Shown here piece by piece: positions 48,059-58,683 of a DNA stretch of 64,000 bases; the stretch's first letter is position 1; each line of letters begins with the position of its first letter. Location of the stretch: positions 162,437 to 226,436 of the forward strand of contig JACKDR010000012.1 of NCBI GenBank assembly GCA_020633495.1. Direction: 5' to 3'. The DNA comes from Kofleriaceae bacterium. Its GTDB lineage: Bacteria > Myxococcota_A > Polyangia > Haliangiales > Haliangiaceae. The notes under the pieces were generated by a model. It saw nothing but the letters and a program-made list of their open reading frames with translations. It was not told the DNA's origin and did no database searches. The position numbers and the translations under genes were made by a program.

Positions 48059-49759
48059 AGCAGCAAGTATGCGACGACCGCGACCACGGCGGCACCCAGG
48101 CCGCCCAGGACCACCCACGGGGCGTACGAGGGCGGCGGCCCCCGCACCGTCGAGGCCGGCTCGGGCGTCGGATCGGGCCGAGGCGTCGGCTCGGGCCGGG
48201 TCGCCGGCTCGGGCCGGGTCGCCGGCGCCGGCGCCGGGCTGACGATCACCGCGACGTCGGCGTCGGACGGGCGCCGCTGCACGGTCACCGCCGCCGGGGT
48301 CGCGAGCGCGGTCGCGGTGACCGCCGCCGCGCGCGCCAGCCGCGGGTCGGGCGTCCGCGCGCGCGCAGCGGCAGGCGCTCGGCCTCCAGCATCGCGCGCG
48401 ACATCGACGGCGGGCCGCCGCCGGCCGCGCGCCGCCGGCGCCCGGGGACGCGCCCGCGCTCGCGCCCCTGGCCCGCGGGCGGGGCACCGTCGTCGTCGTC
48501 ATCGTCACCGGCGTCATCGTCGGCGTCACCGGCCGCAGCCGCACCGCCGCCGCGGGGCGCGCCGGCGGGCCGCGCCGGCGCCGCCTGCGGCACCGGCGTC
48601 CGCATCATCCGCAGCTGCTCGAAGTCCATGCCCAGCGCCGCCGCCACCGCCTCGTCGTCCTCCTCGTACTCGTCCCACTCGTCGGCGCCGGCGTCGGGCA
48701 TGGCCTCGGCCGCCTGATAGGCGTCGAAGACCTTGCTGTCGAAGTCGAGATCCTCGTCGCCGCCGCCCAGCTCGTTCTCCGAGATCAGCTCGGGCCGCCG
48801 CTCGCCGCCCGACGCCAGCGTCAGCTCGTCGAGATAGCGCGCGATCTTGACCGGCCCCGAGTGCAGGCGCGCCTCGCGCAGGAACTCCTCGAGATCGTCG
48901 GCGAGGTCGTACGCGCTCTGGTAGCGGTCGCCGGGGTGGCGCTCGAGGCACCGCATCACCGCGGTCTCGAGGGCGCCGGGGAAGCCGCGCCGCACGAACG
49001 TCGGGGGCTCGATCTTGTGCTCGAGCAGCTTCTTGACCACCTCGCCGGCCGGGCCCTTGAACAGGCGCTTGCCGACGGTGATCTCGTACAGGACGATGCC
49101 GAGCGAGAAGATGTCGGAGCGGTGGTCGACGCGCTGCCGCGCCGCCTGCTCGGGGGACATGTACGACAGCTTGCCGGGGATCGCGCTCTCGTCGCGGAAG
49201 CTCTGGCCCCGGGCCCGCGCGATCCCGAAGTCGATGATCTTGAGGAAGCCGTCCTCGGTGACCAGCAGGTTGGTCGGCGAGATGTCGAGGTGGACGATGT
49301 CCATGGCCTCGCCGCCGGCGCCGCCGCGCTTGTGGTGGAAGTAGCCCATGCCGGCGGCGGCCTGGCGGATCAGCTCGACGGCGTGCTCGAGCGGCAGGAA
49401 CTTGCCCAGGCCCAGGCCGCGCCGGCACAGGTCGTTGAGCTCCTCGCCGACGATGTACTCCATCGCGATGTAGGGGATGCCGTCGTGCTCGTCGACGTCG
49501 TAGACGTGGACGATGTTGGGGTGGTTGAGCACCGCCCCGATGCGGGCCTCGTCGAGGAACATCTCGACGATCCGCGGGTCGCCGGCCAGCTCCGGCTTGA
49601 GCCGCTTGATGACGACGTCCTTCTCGAACCCGGCCATCGCGTTCTGGCGCGCCAGGTAGATCTCGGCCATGCCGCCGACCGCGAGCTGGCGCAAGAGCCA
49701 GTAGCGCTCGCCGAAGCGCACCGGCTCCGACAGCCCGGCGCTGGGCATCACCGCCGGGC

Positions 49760-49763
<4 letters not shown>
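48055..49763 (-). CDS. Ser/Thr protein kinase, tail-anchored (one frameshift)
   Basis: Kinase domain about 15-290: GGMAEIYLARQ, Lys in VVIKRLKPEL, catalytic loop VHLDISPTNLL, IDFGIARARG and YMSPEQAARQR. The Arg of HRD is Leu (HLD), so this is a non-RD kinase. An acidic region (WDEYEEDDEAVAAALGMDFE) and a Pro-rich tail lead to a final helix APWVVLGGLGAAVVAVVAYL that would tail-anchor it. The last 95 or so residues are in another frame; the break falls in a GCGCGC repeat at 48356-48366. The GTG at 49763 overlaps the stop of the deacetylase-like gene; an ATG at 49748 is an alternative start. Confidence 0.82.
48356..48366 (-). other. Frameshift point in the tail-anchored kinase
   Basis: An alternating CG run. 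Upstream codons belong to the kinase frame; downstream the other frame carries the Pro-rich tail and final helix. One extra or missing base joins them. Confidence 0.5.
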
Positions 49764-50797
<1,034 letters not shown>

Positions 50798-50875
50798 CCG
50801 TGAGGGGGATACCACGTTTTCGGTCCCGTTCAGACGCCGCGCCGCACGACCCGACGGTCAGCCCGGCGGCCCGAT

Positions 50876-51913
50876 TCAGTCGCGCTCGGCCCGCAGCGCG
50901 CGCGACATCAACCGCTGCATCGCGTCCCGCGCCGGCGCGCCCTGGTGGATGATCGCGTGCATCACGGCGGTGATGGGCGCCTGGACGCCGAGCTTGGCGG
51001 CCAGCTCGTGGGCGACCTTGGTGGTCTTGACGCCCTCGGCGACCATGCGCATCTCGCCGAGGATCTGCGCCATGGTCTGGCCGCGCCCCAGCGCCAGGCC
51101 GACGCGCCGGTTGCGCGAGGTGTCGCCGGAGCAGGTCAGGACCAGGTCGCCCATGCCCGACAGCCCGGCGAACGTCGCCGGATCCGCGCCCATCGTGACG
51201 CCGACCCGGGTGATCTCGGCGAGGCCGCGGGTGATCAGCGCGGCGCGCGCGTTGAGGCCGAAGCCGAGGCCGTCCGACACGCCGGCGGCGATCGCGATGA
51301 CGTTCTTGGTGGCGCCGCCGACGAGGACGCCGACGACGTCGTCGCTGGTGTAGGGCCGGAAGGTCTCGGTCGCGAGCGCGTGCTGGACGAAGGTGCAGCT
51401 CTCGGGGTCGCGGCCGGCCAGGACGATCGCGCTGGGCAGGCCGGCGGCGATCTCGGTGGCGAAGGTCGGCCCCGACAGGTACGCGGCGCGGCCGGCGATC
51501 CGCGCCGGGAAGATGTCGCGGTAGATGTCCTCGATGGTGTCGAGGCTGCCCTCCTCGAGGCCCTTCGACGCGTTGACGACGACCGCGTCGGGATCGAGCC
51601 AGGCCGCGGCGCGGCCGAGGACCTCGCGGATCGCGTGCGACGGGGTGACGCCGAGGACGATCTGCTTGCCGCGGACCGCGTGCTCGAGATCGGCGGTGAC
51701 GTCGATGCCGTCGGGCAGGCGGTAGCCGGGCAGGTACGCGGCGTTCTCGCGCGACGTCGCGAGCTCGGCGGCGGCGGCGGCGCTGCGGCACCACAGGGTG
51801 ACCCGGTGCCCGCCCTGCGCCGCCAGGATCGCCAGGCAGGTGCCGTAGCTGCCGGCGCCGATGACCGCGACGTCGTGGCTCGCGGTGACATCCGGGATCA
51901 GGGGCGTGCTCAT
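50876..51913 (-). CDS. gpsA: NAD(P)-dependent glycerol-3-phosphate dehydrogenase
   Basis: 345 residues. Rossmann motif VAVIGAGSYGTCLAILAAQ, then VTPSHAIREV, VNASKGLEEGSLDTIEDI, LSGPTFATEIAAGLPSAIVL, the catalytic Lys in GGATKNVIAIAAGVSDGLGF, and AGLSGMGDLVLTCSG with RNRRVG. It makes sn-glycerol 3-phosphate for phospholipids from dihydroxyacetone phosphate. The ATG at 51913 gives a natural N-terminus (MSTPLIPDVTASHDVAVIGA). Separate unit; upstream is the GGDEF gene with a palindrome between. Confidence 0.93.
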   Translation of the reverse strand: MSTPLIPDVTASHDVAVIGAGSYGTCLAILAAQGGHRVTLWCRSAAAAAELATSRENAAYLPGYRLPDGIDVTADLEHAVRGKQIVLGVTPSHAIREVLGRAAAWLDPDAVVVNASKGLEEGSLDTIEDIYRDIFPARIAGRAAYLSGPTFATEIAAGLPSAIVLAGRDPESCTFVQHALATETFRPYTSDDVVGVLVGGATKNVIAIAAGVSDGLGFGLNARAALITRGLAEITRVGVTMGADPATFAGLSGMGDLVLTCSGDTSRNRRVGLALGRGQTMAQILGEMRMVAEGVKTTKVAHELAAKLGVQAPITAVMHAIIHQGAPARDAMQRLMSRALRAERD

Positions 51914-51967
51914 GGACGGCGATGACACCACAGGGCGGCGCCGGCTGCCAGGCGGCGACACCGCGAG

Positions 51968-51983
51968 CCGGGCCGCGGCCCGG
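51968..51983 (-). terminator. 16-bp GC palindrome after the GGDEF gene
   Basis: CCGGGCCGCGGCCCGG, a perfect palindrome 37 bases after the GGDEF stop. No T tract follows, so a terminator role is only possible. Confidence 0.25.
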
Positions 51984-52019
51984 GTTCGCGCGCCGGGGGC
52001 GTCGACGGCGCCGCCGGCC

Positions 52020-53090
52020 TCAGGCCGGCCGGTCGCCCGACTGCTCGGCGATCGACGCCGCCATCACGACCCGGTTGCGGCCCGAGCGCTTCGACGCGTA
52101 CAGCGCGTCGTCGGCGGCGCGCACCAGCGACACCGCGTCGACCGCGTCGTCGGGGAAGGTCGCGACGCCGATCGACACCGACAGGCAGCCGCCGGGCTGC
52201 GCCGCGGCCTCGGGGAACGGGTGGCCGGCGACGCGCTCGCGCAGCCGCTCGGCCAGCTTGGCGGCGGTGAACTTGTTGGTCTCGACCAGGATGATCGAGA
52301 ACTCCTCGCCGCCGTAGCGGGCGACGACGTCGTTGGCGCGGCGCCCCTCGGCGAGCAGCCGGGCCAGCTGGCGCAGGACCTCGTCGCCGGCGGGGTGGCC
52401 GTGCTGGTCGTTGTAGTGCTTGAAGTGGTCGACGTCGATCATCAGCAGGCACAGCGGCATGCCGTTGCGGCCCGAGCGCTCGACCTCGAGCGCGAGCCGC
52501 TCGTGGAAGTGGCGGTGGTTGTACAGCCCGGTCAGGCCGTCGGTGACCGCGAGCTGGGCCAGCCGCGAGTTGGCCTCGGCGAGCTCGTGGGTGCGGCCGT
52601 GGACCTTGGCCTCGAGCTCGCGGTTCATCTCGATCAGCGCCTGGTTCTTCGACGACAGCGTCGCGATCAGCGCCCGGTTCTCGGCCTGCAGCCGGTACTG
52701 GCGGAGCAGGTTCTCGACCGCGAGGTGGAGGTTGGCCTCGTCCCACGGCTTGTGGATGTAGTGGTTGAGGTGGGCGCGGTTGATCGCGGAGACCACGGCG
52801 TCGAGGCCGGCCTGCCCGGTCAGCAGGATCTTGGTGGTCGACGGCAGCCGGCGGTCGACGGCCTCGAGCAGATCGACGCCCTTCATGCCGGGCATGATCT
52901 GGTCGGCGATGACGACCGCGATGCGCTCGCCGTCGTGCTCGAGCTCGTCGAGCAGCTCGAGCGCCTCGACGCCCGAGGTCGCGGTGGCGATGTCGCACTC
53001 GTGGCCGAAGCGCTGGCCGAGCTGGAGGCGCAGCGCGTTGAGCACGCCCTCCTCGTCGTCGACGCACAGGATGGTCTCGCGCGCGTTCAC
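52020..53090 (-). CDS. Response regulator with GGDEF output (diguanylate cyclase)
   Basis: 356 residues. Receiver domain about 5-125 (ILCVDDEEGVLNAL; Asp in VVIADQIMPGMKG; TGQAG; HKPW in place of KP-F). Coiled linker (NQALIEMNRELEAKVHGRTH). GGDEF domain with active site ARYGGEEFS and an intact inhibitory I-site RAND exactly five residues before GGEEF, so it should be an active, product-inhibited cyclase. GTG at 53090 overlaps the stop of the histidine kinase gene by GTGA. Third gene of a binding-protein/kinase/cyclase operon. Confidence 0.9.
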   Translation of the reverse strand: MNARETILCVDDEEGVLNALRLQLGQRFGHECDIATATSGVEALELLDELEHDGERIAVVIADQIMPGMKGVDLLEAVDRRLPSTTKILLTGQAGLDAVVSAINRAHLNHYIHKPWDEANLHLAVENLLRQYRLQAENRALIATLSSKNQALIEMNRELEAKVHGRTHELAEANSRLAQLAVTDGLTGLYNHRHFHERLALEVERSGRNGMPLCLLMIDVDHFKHYNDQHGHPAGDEVLRQLARLLAEGRRANDVVARYGGEEFSIILVETNKFTAAKLAERLRERVAGHPFPEAAAQPGGCLSVSIGVATFPDDAVDAVSLVRAADDALYASKRSGRNRVVMAASIAEQSGDRPA

Positions 53091-55948
53091 GACGCCACCT
53101 CGCCGGGATCGTCGGCGGCGGCCGCGGCCGGCGCGGCGGGCTCCTCGGGTCCCCCGGCGGCGACCTCCGGCCCGGGCGCCGCGGCGCTCGCGGTCACCGG
53201 CAGCCACACCGAGAAGCAGGTCCGGCCCGGCCGGGACTCGCAGCTGACCTCGCCGCGGTGCTTGTCGACGATGCGCCGCACGATGCCCAGGCCCAGCCCG
53301 GTGCCCTCGCCCTTGGCCTTGGTGGTGAAGAACGGCTCGAAGATGCGGCCCTCGACCTCGGGCGGGATGCCCGGACCATCGTCGATGATGCGCACGACCA
53401 CGCCCGGCTGCGTCGTGGCGCCGTTACCGCGCGCCTCCACCGCCGTCTCGATCGTGATGGTTCCGTGACCTTGCAGGGCCTGCACCGCGTTCTGGATCAG
53501 GTTGGTCCAGACCTGGTTGAGCTCGTCCACGAAGATCCGGACCCGTGGCAGCTCACCGTAACTCCGCGACACGGTTATACCACGCAGCACATAGTCGAGG
53601 ATCACGAGCGTGGTCTCGATGCCCTCGTGCAGATCGGACTCGACCAGGGCCGCGCTCTGATCCAGGTGCGAGTAGGTCTTGAGCGCACCGACGATGCGCT
53701 GGATCCGGCCGATGGCGTTGTGGATCGTGAGGACGTTGCGGTGTAGGTGGACGTGCTCCGACAGGTAGCCGGCGGCCACCAGCGGCAGCGCCGCCGGCCC
53801 GTCGCCGACCTGCGCGATCAGCTCGTCGGCGAGCTCGGGCGTGACGCCGATCTCGGCGAGCTCGCGCGCGACCTCGAGCGGGCTGGCGATCGACGCCGCC
53901 TCGAGCCGCGCCCGCAGGTCGCGCTGCGACCGCCGCACCGCCATCCCGGTGGGCAGCCGCTGCGCCGCGAGGCCGCGTCCCGCCGCCTCGATCCAGGCCA
54001 GCAGCGCGGCGCGCCGTGCCTCGGGCAGCTCCAGCGCGGCCAGCGCGTCGAGGTGGCGGGTCAGCCGCAGCACCACCTCGCCCATGGCCTCGACCGAGCC
54101 GCGCACGGCCGCCGACGGCGAGTTGATCTCGTGGGCGACGCCGGCGACCAGCAGGCCGAGGCCGGCGAGCCGCTCGGACAGGATCAGCTGGGCCTGGGTC
54201 TCCTTGAGATCGGCGAGCGTCTTGCCGAGCGCCAGGTTGATCTGGGTCAGCTCCGAGGTCCGCAGCTGGACCTTGCGCTCGAGCTCCTCGCTGGCGCCGA
54301 CGACCTGGGCATACAGCCGCGCGTTCTCGATCGCCGCCGCGGCCTGGTCGGCGAAGGTCGCCAGCAGGTTGGCGTCGGCCTCGGAGAACGGCCGCTCGCC
54401 GGCGGGGCGCGCCACCACCAGGACGCCGGCGATCGCGCCCTTGCGCTCGAGCGGCGCGACGATCACCGAGCCGTCGATGCCGGCGCCGCGCAGGACGTCG
54501 CCGCGGCGCGGATCCTCGGCGGCGCGGACGATGCGCAGGTGGGCGCGGGTGTCGGCGACCTCGCGGGCCAGGGCGTGCAGCCGCGACGCCACCTCGCCGG
54601 CCTCGGCGCCGTCGGGCAGGGTCGCGCGCCCGGTGCGCCGGGCCCGCGACGCCGCCAGCGACAGGTCGCCGTCGCCGCCGGCCAGCCACAGCGCGCACAG
54701 GTAGCCGTCGAAGGTGCGGGCGACGGTGTCGACGACCTTGCGGGTGACCTGGCCGAGCTCGATGACCGACGACATCGCGCGGCCGGCGTCGTGGAGCGCG
54801 ACGATCTCGCGCATGCGGGCGGCCAGCCGCTGCTGGTTCTCCTTGAGCGCGGTCGTCATGTGGCGGAACGCCTCGGCGAGCTCGCCGATCTCGTCGCCGC
54901 CGCTGACCTCGATGCGGTGGTCGAGATCGCCGCGCGCGATCGCGACGGCGCCGCGGTGCAGGCGGCCGATCGGGCGGCCCAGGCGGCGCGACAGCATCGC
55001 CGCGAGCAGCAGCGCGAACGCCAGCGCCAGCGCGGCGCCGACGCCGAGCGACCGGAACGCGACCCGCTGGGCGCGGCTGACCGGCCGGCGGTCGACCGCG
55101 ACCCCGTAGACGCCGACGGTGCGGCCCTCGTGATCGACGAGCGCGGTCCACGCCACCGCGTACTCGCGGCCGCCGATCGACTGGGTCGTCGTGATCGGCC
55201 GGCCCAGGCCGATCCGGGTCGCGACCCGGGTCGGCACCGGGACGTCGGGCAGGCGCGCGCCGGTGGCGTCGCGGAAGGTCGACCGCGCCGACGGCGCGGT
55301 GCGGGCCGCGACCAGCACGTCGGTGCCGAGCGCGCCGCGGATGCCGTCGACGAAGTCGCCGTCGAGCGGCACCGACAGCACGACCACGCCCTGCAGCGCC
55401 AGCGAGGCGTCGACGATGGGCGCGACCGCGCGCACCACCAGGCGATCGCCGACGACGTCGAACGTGACCCGGCGGCCCCACCGCTGGCCGACCCGGACCT
55501 CGTCGGAGCTGCCGTCGAGCGCGAGCCCGGCGAACCGGGCCTGATCGTCGCCCACCACCAGGTCGGCGACCGGCTGGCCGGCGGCGTCGGTGATCTGGAC
55601 CAGCGACGACGGCAGCTGCGGCGCCTGCCGGGCCAGGAACTCGACCACCGCGACCCGACCCTCGGACAGCGCCCGCGACGCGTCGCCGGTGGTCGACAGC
55701 CGGACCGCGTCGTCGCCGAGCCGCTCGACGGTGCGCAGCACCAGGTTGAGGCCGACGCCGAGCTGGCGCTCGGTCTCGGAGCGCAGGCCGCGATCGAGGG
55801 TGCCGAGCACGACGCCGACCGCGATCGCCGCGACCACCGCCATCGGCACCAGCGCCGCCATCACCAGCACCAGGGTCAGCTTGGCGCGCAGCCGCAGCCG
55901 CAGCCCCAGCCACCCGGTGCGCGGCATGCGCCCGGTGCCGTCGGCCAT
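53087..55948 (-). CDS. Transmembrane sensor histidine kinase (extracytoplasmic sensor, HAMP, GAF)
   Basis: 953 residues. Transmembrane helix at about 24-50, a large periplasmic sensor domain (about 50-320) with the double-CACHE-like features VGLNLVLRTVERLGDDAVRL and VVLSVPLDGDFVDGIRGALG, a second helix (about 325-347), HAMP (RRLGRPIGRLHRGAVAIARG), GAF (about 430-590), coiled coil, HisKA with AGVAHEINSPSAAVRGSVEA, a helical insert of about 150 residues, and HATPase (TNLIQNAVQALQG; IDDGPGIPPEVEG; FEPFFTTKAKGEGTGLGLGI). ATG at 55948 overlaps the TAA of the solute-binding gene by one base; its own stop overlaps the GGDEF gene. Expected to relay a periplasmic signal to that cyclase. Confidence 0.88.
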   Translation of the reverse strand: MADGTGRMPRTGWLGLRLRLRAKLTLVLVMAALVPMAVVAAIAVGVVLGTLDRGLRSETERQLGVGLNLVLRTVERLGDDAVRLSTTGDASRALSEGRVAVVEFLARQAPQLPSSLVQITDAAGQPVADLVVGDDQARFAGLALDGSSDEVRVGQRWGRRVTFDVVGDRLVVRAVAPIVDASLALQGVVVLSVPLDGDFVDGIRGALGTDVLVAARTAPSARSTFRDATGARLPDVPVPTRVATRIGLGRPITTTQSIGGREYAVAWTALVDHEGRTVGVYGVAVDRRPVSRAQRVAFRSLGVGAALALAFALLLAAMLSRRLGRPIGRLHRGAVAIARGDLDHRIEVSGGDEIGELAEAFRHMTTALKENQQRLAARMREIVALHDAGRAMSSVIELGQVTRKVVDTVARTFDGYLCALWLAGGDGDLSLAASRARRTGRATLPDGAEAGEVASRLHALAREVADTRAHLRIVRAAEDPRRGDVLRGAGIDGSVIVAPLERKGAIAGVLVVARPAGERPFSEADANLLATFADQAAAAIENARLYAQVVGASEELERKVQLRTSELTQINLALGKTLADLKETQAQLILSERLAGLGLLVAGVAHEINSPSAAVRGSVEAMGEVVLRLTRHLDALAALELPEARRAALLAWIEAAGRGLAAQRLPTGMAVRRSQRDLRARLEAASIASPLEVARELAEIGVTPELADELIAQVGDGPAALPLVAAGYLSEHVHLHRNVLTIHNAIGRIQRIVGALKTYSHLDQSAALVESDLHEGIETTLVILDYVLRGITVSRSYGELPRVRIFVDELNQVWTNLIQNAVQALQGHGTITIETAVEARGNGATTQPGVVVRIIDDGPGIPPEVEGRIFEPFFTTKAKGEGTGLGLGIVRRIVDKHRGEVSCESRPGRTCFSVWLPVTASAAAPGPEVAAGGPEEPAAPAAAAADDPGEVAS

Positions 55949-57579
55949 TACTCGCGCACCCGCCGCACCGAGCGGTACAGGACCTGGCCGGTCGGGTTGA
56001 GGATCAGCCCGGTGACGTCGTCGCGGGCGGCCAGCGCGACCTGCGAGTGGGCCAGCGGCACCCACGGCGCGTCCTCGGCGATCCGCTCCTGGACCCGGGC
56101 GTACAGGCGCTCGCGCTCGAGCCGGTCGTCGGTCTCGCGGGCCCGCGACAGCAGGCCCCGGACCTCGCCGTCGCTGTAGAACGCGTTGTTGACGGCGCTG
56201 CCGAGGATCGTGTTGTCGGGATCGAGCTGCTGCAGGAAGTTGTCGGGGTCGCCGTTGTCGCCGACCCAGCCGAGCAGGCACAGGTCGTGCTCGGCGTTGC
56301 GCAGCGACTTGAGGTGGTCGGCGAACGGCTGGATCACCAGGCGGGTGCGGATGCCGACGTCGGCGAGGTTGGCCTGGACCGCGCGCGCCACCCGCTCGGG
56401 GCTGGGCAGGTAGGGCCGCGGCGCCGACGGCGCGTACAGCGTCAGCTCCTGCGCGGGATCGAAGACGCCGCGCGCCGCGGCGTCGGCGAGCAGGGCGCGA
56501 GCCCTGCCCGGATCGTAGTCGTAGAGCGCGCGCGGCTTGTGGTAGCCCCACTGGCTGGGCGGCAGCGGGCCGTCGGCCGGGATCGCCAGGCCCTGGAACG
56601 CCAGCTGGACGATCGGCTCCTTGTTGATCGCGTACGAGATCGCGTGGCGGACCTCGACGTCGCGCAGCGGCTGCAGCTTGCCGTCATCGCGCGGCCGCAG
56701 GTTCATCGCCAGGTAGGCGACGTTGTTGGCGGCGGTCTCGTGCAGCACCAGGCCGGGGTGGAGATCGACGAACTGCAGCTCCTCGGGCAGCACCGCCGAC
56801 GCGATGTCGATCGCGCCCGACTCGAGCGCGACCAGGCGCTGCCGCGGATCCTCGATGACCTCGAAGACCAGGCGATCGAGCTCGGGTGCGCCGCCCCAGT
56901 AGCTGGCGTTGCGGCGCAGCACGACCCGGCCGCCGCGGTCCCAGCGCTCGAACACGAACGGGCCGGTGCCGACCGGGTGCTCGCCGTAGTCGTCGCCCCA
57001 CTGCGCCACCGCGCTCGGCGACACGATCGACACCGGGAACATCGCCATGTTGGCGGCGAACGGCGCGTACGGCCGGTCGATCGTGATCTGGACGGTGTAG
57101 GCGTCGACCTTCTCGACCTTGACGACGTCGCGGTAGATGTTGGGCCAGTACTGGAAGTCGGGGCGGTGGAACGGGTGGCCGGGGTCGCGCTGGCGCTCCA
57201 GCGAGAACACGACCGCGTCGGCGTCGAACGGCGTGCCGTCGTGGAAGCTGACGCCGCGGCGCAGCGCGAAGGTCCAGACCACGCCCGACGGATCGACCGA
57301 CCACGACGTCGCCAGGCCCGGCGCCGGCGTCGCGGTGCCCGGCTCCCACTGCACCAGGGTGTCGTAGATCTGGAAGCTGACCTCGGCCGACTCGTTGTCG
57401 GTGACCCGCGCCGGGTCGAGGCTGATCGCGTCGGTGGCGCGCCCGATCACCAGCGTGCCGGGATCCCGGTTGCCGATGCGGTGGTCGTCGGACGGCGCCG
57501 ACCGCCCCAGGGCCACGTCGGCGACGTCGCACCCCAGGAGGCCCGCGCAGGCGACGGCGAGGACGAGCCGCCGAAACAC
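55948..57579 (-). CDS. Family 5 solute-binding lipoprotein (oligopeptide-type)
   Basis: 543 residues. The GTG at 57579 gives VFRRLVLAVACAGLLGC, a short signal peptide with lipobox LLGC. Family signatures are ISLDPARVTDNESAEVSFQI, TFALRRGVSFHDGTPFDADA, VGTGPFVFERWDRGGRVVL, VRHAISYAINKEPIVQ and WVGDNGDPDNFLQQL. It normally delivers peptides or other ligands to a Dpp/Opp permease, but no permease or ATPase genes are present. Instead it is first in an operon with a sensor kinase and a diguanylate cyclase. TATGCT (57585-57590) is five bases before the GTG, which settles the start over an upstream ATG at 57672. Confidence 0.88.
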   Translation of the reverse strand: MFRRLVLAVACAGLLGCDVADVALGRSAPSDDHRIGNRDPGTLVIGRATDAISLDPARVTDNESAEVSFQIYDTLVQWEPGTATPAPGLATSWSVDPSGVVWTFALRRGVSFHDGTPFDADAVVFSLERQRDPGHPFHRPDFQYWPNIYRDVVKVEKVDAYTVQITIDRPYAPFAANMAMFPVSIVSPSAVAQWGDDYGEHPVGTGPFVFERWDRGGRVVLRRNASYWGGAPELDRLVFEVIEDPRQRLVALESGAIDIASAVLPEELQFVDLHPGLVLHETAANNVAYLAMNLRPRDDGKLQPLRDVEVRHAISYAINKEPIVQLAFQGLAIPADGPLPPSQWGYHKPRALYDYDPGRARALLADAAARGVFDPAQELTLYAPSAPRPYLPSPERVARAVQANLADVGIRTRLVIQPFADHLKSLRNAEHDLCLLGWVGDNGDPDNFLQQLDPDNTILGSAVNNAFYSDGEVRGLLSRARETDDRLERERLYARVQERIAEDAPWVPLAHSQVALAARDDVTGLILNPTGQVLYRSVRRVRE

Positions 57580-57584
57580 GCCCC

Positions 57585-57590
57585 AGCATA
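57585..57590 (-). promoter_or_regulatory. Candidate -10 element of the binding-protein/kinase/cyclase operon
   Basis: TATGCT on the minus strand, five bases before the GTG at 57579. No Shine-Dalgarno intervenes. Confidence 0.4.
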
Positions 57591-57750
57591 GCGCGCCTGG
57601 CCCCCGGCGGACCGGGTCCGGAGCGTCCGGCCATCTTGGCCAGCCGGCGATTGACTCGCCCCTTTCGCTCACTTAGCCTCTGGGCGCGTGTGCCTGGCCG
57701 GCGCGCGCTGGAATCAACCCTGGCCGACGTTCGTCGAGAGGAACCACCGA

Positions 57751-58683
57751 ATGCGCCAAGTCTCGGTAGCCGTCTGTGCGCTGTTGGGAGCAGCCGTGCT
57801 GGCGACAGGGTGCGACATGGGCAAGCTCACCGTGGGAACCACGGCGAAGGTGCTGGTCCGTGCGCAGCCGTCGCTCAAGGGAGAGTCAGACTACGATCTC
57901 GCGGCTCGCGCCATCCCGGGCGCGCTCAAGACGATCGAGGGCTTCTGGGTGGTCGACCCGGACAACGATGCGCTCCGCGGCATCCTGATGGAGGGCTACT
58001 GCCAGTACGGCACGGGCTTCGTCGAGGACGAGTGGGAGCGGGCCAAGATCGCCGAGAACTACGACGAGGCCGACTACCAGGCCGCCCGCGCCACCAAGAT
58101 GTACCTGCGGTGCATGAACTACGCGCTGCGGGGCCTGGGCTCGCGGTGGCAGACCGACCTGTTCAGCGACGTCGACACGGTCAAGAAGCTGGTCGCGAGC
58201 GCGCCGCGCGGCCGCCGCAACTCGCTGATGTGGGCGGCGGTGGGCCTCGGCTCCGCGGTCAACATGAACAAGGACCGGGTCGAGATGATCAGCCACTTCG
58301 ACACCGTCCAGCTCATGCTGGAGAAGGTGATCGAGTTCGATTCCAAGAGCTTGCCCGCGGATCGGTCGCTGGCGGCCCTGCCCCACATCGCCATGGGCCT
58401 GATCTACAGCTCCCGTGGCGAGCAGCTGGGCGGCGATCCCGAAAAAGCCAAGGCCGAGTTCGAGCAGGCGATCCAGCTCACGGACGGTAAGTACCTGCTT
58501 GCTAACGTGTATTTCGCTCGGAAGTACGCGGTCATGAAGCAGGACCGCAAGCTGTTTCACGAGACTCTGGTGAAGGTATTGACCACTCCTGCGTCGATCT
58601 GGCCAGAGCAACGCCTGGCCAACGAGATCGCGCACCGCCGGGCCCGCCGCTACCTGAAGCTTGAAAAGGAGCTCTTTCCATGA
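57751..58683 (+). CDS. tatT: TatT-like TPR lipoprotein of a TRAP (TPAT) transporter
   Basis: 310 residues. Signal MRQVSVAVCALLGAAVLA, lipobox TGC. Helical, TPR-like body (AIPGALKTIEGFWVVDPDND; QAARATKMYLRCMNYALRGL; PHIAMGLIYSSRGEQLGG; AKAEFEQAIQLTDGKYLLA; NVYFARKYAVMKQDR) as in the TRAP-associated TPR protein first described from Treponema pallidum, which forms a trimer that binds the substrate-binding protein. The ATG at 57751 has a Shine-Dalgarno (GAGAGGAA). The last 200 bases use more A/T-ending codons than the neighbours. Its stop overlaps the dctP start by ATGA. Confidence 0.85.
   Translation: MRQVSVAVCALLGAAVLATGCDMGKLTVGTTAKVLVRAQPSLKGESDYDLAARAIPGALKTIEGFWVVDPDNDALRGILMEGYCQYGTGFVEDEWERAKIAENYDEADYQAARATKMYLRCMNYALRGLGSRWQTDLFSDVDTVKKLVASAPRGRRNSLMWAAVGLGSAVNMNKDRVEMISHFDTVQLMLEKVIEFDSKSLPADRSLAALPHIAMGLIYSSRGEQLGGDPEKAKAEFEQAIQLTDGKYLLANVYFARKYAVMKQDRKLFHETLVKVLTTPASIWPEQRLANEIAHRRARRYLKLEKELFP

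Noticed and set aside
57580..57672. Longer start for the family 5 binding protein at 57672
   Set aside because: It would place 31 polar residues before the lipoprotein signal and lie over the TATGCT element; the GTG at 57579 gives a standard signal peptide.
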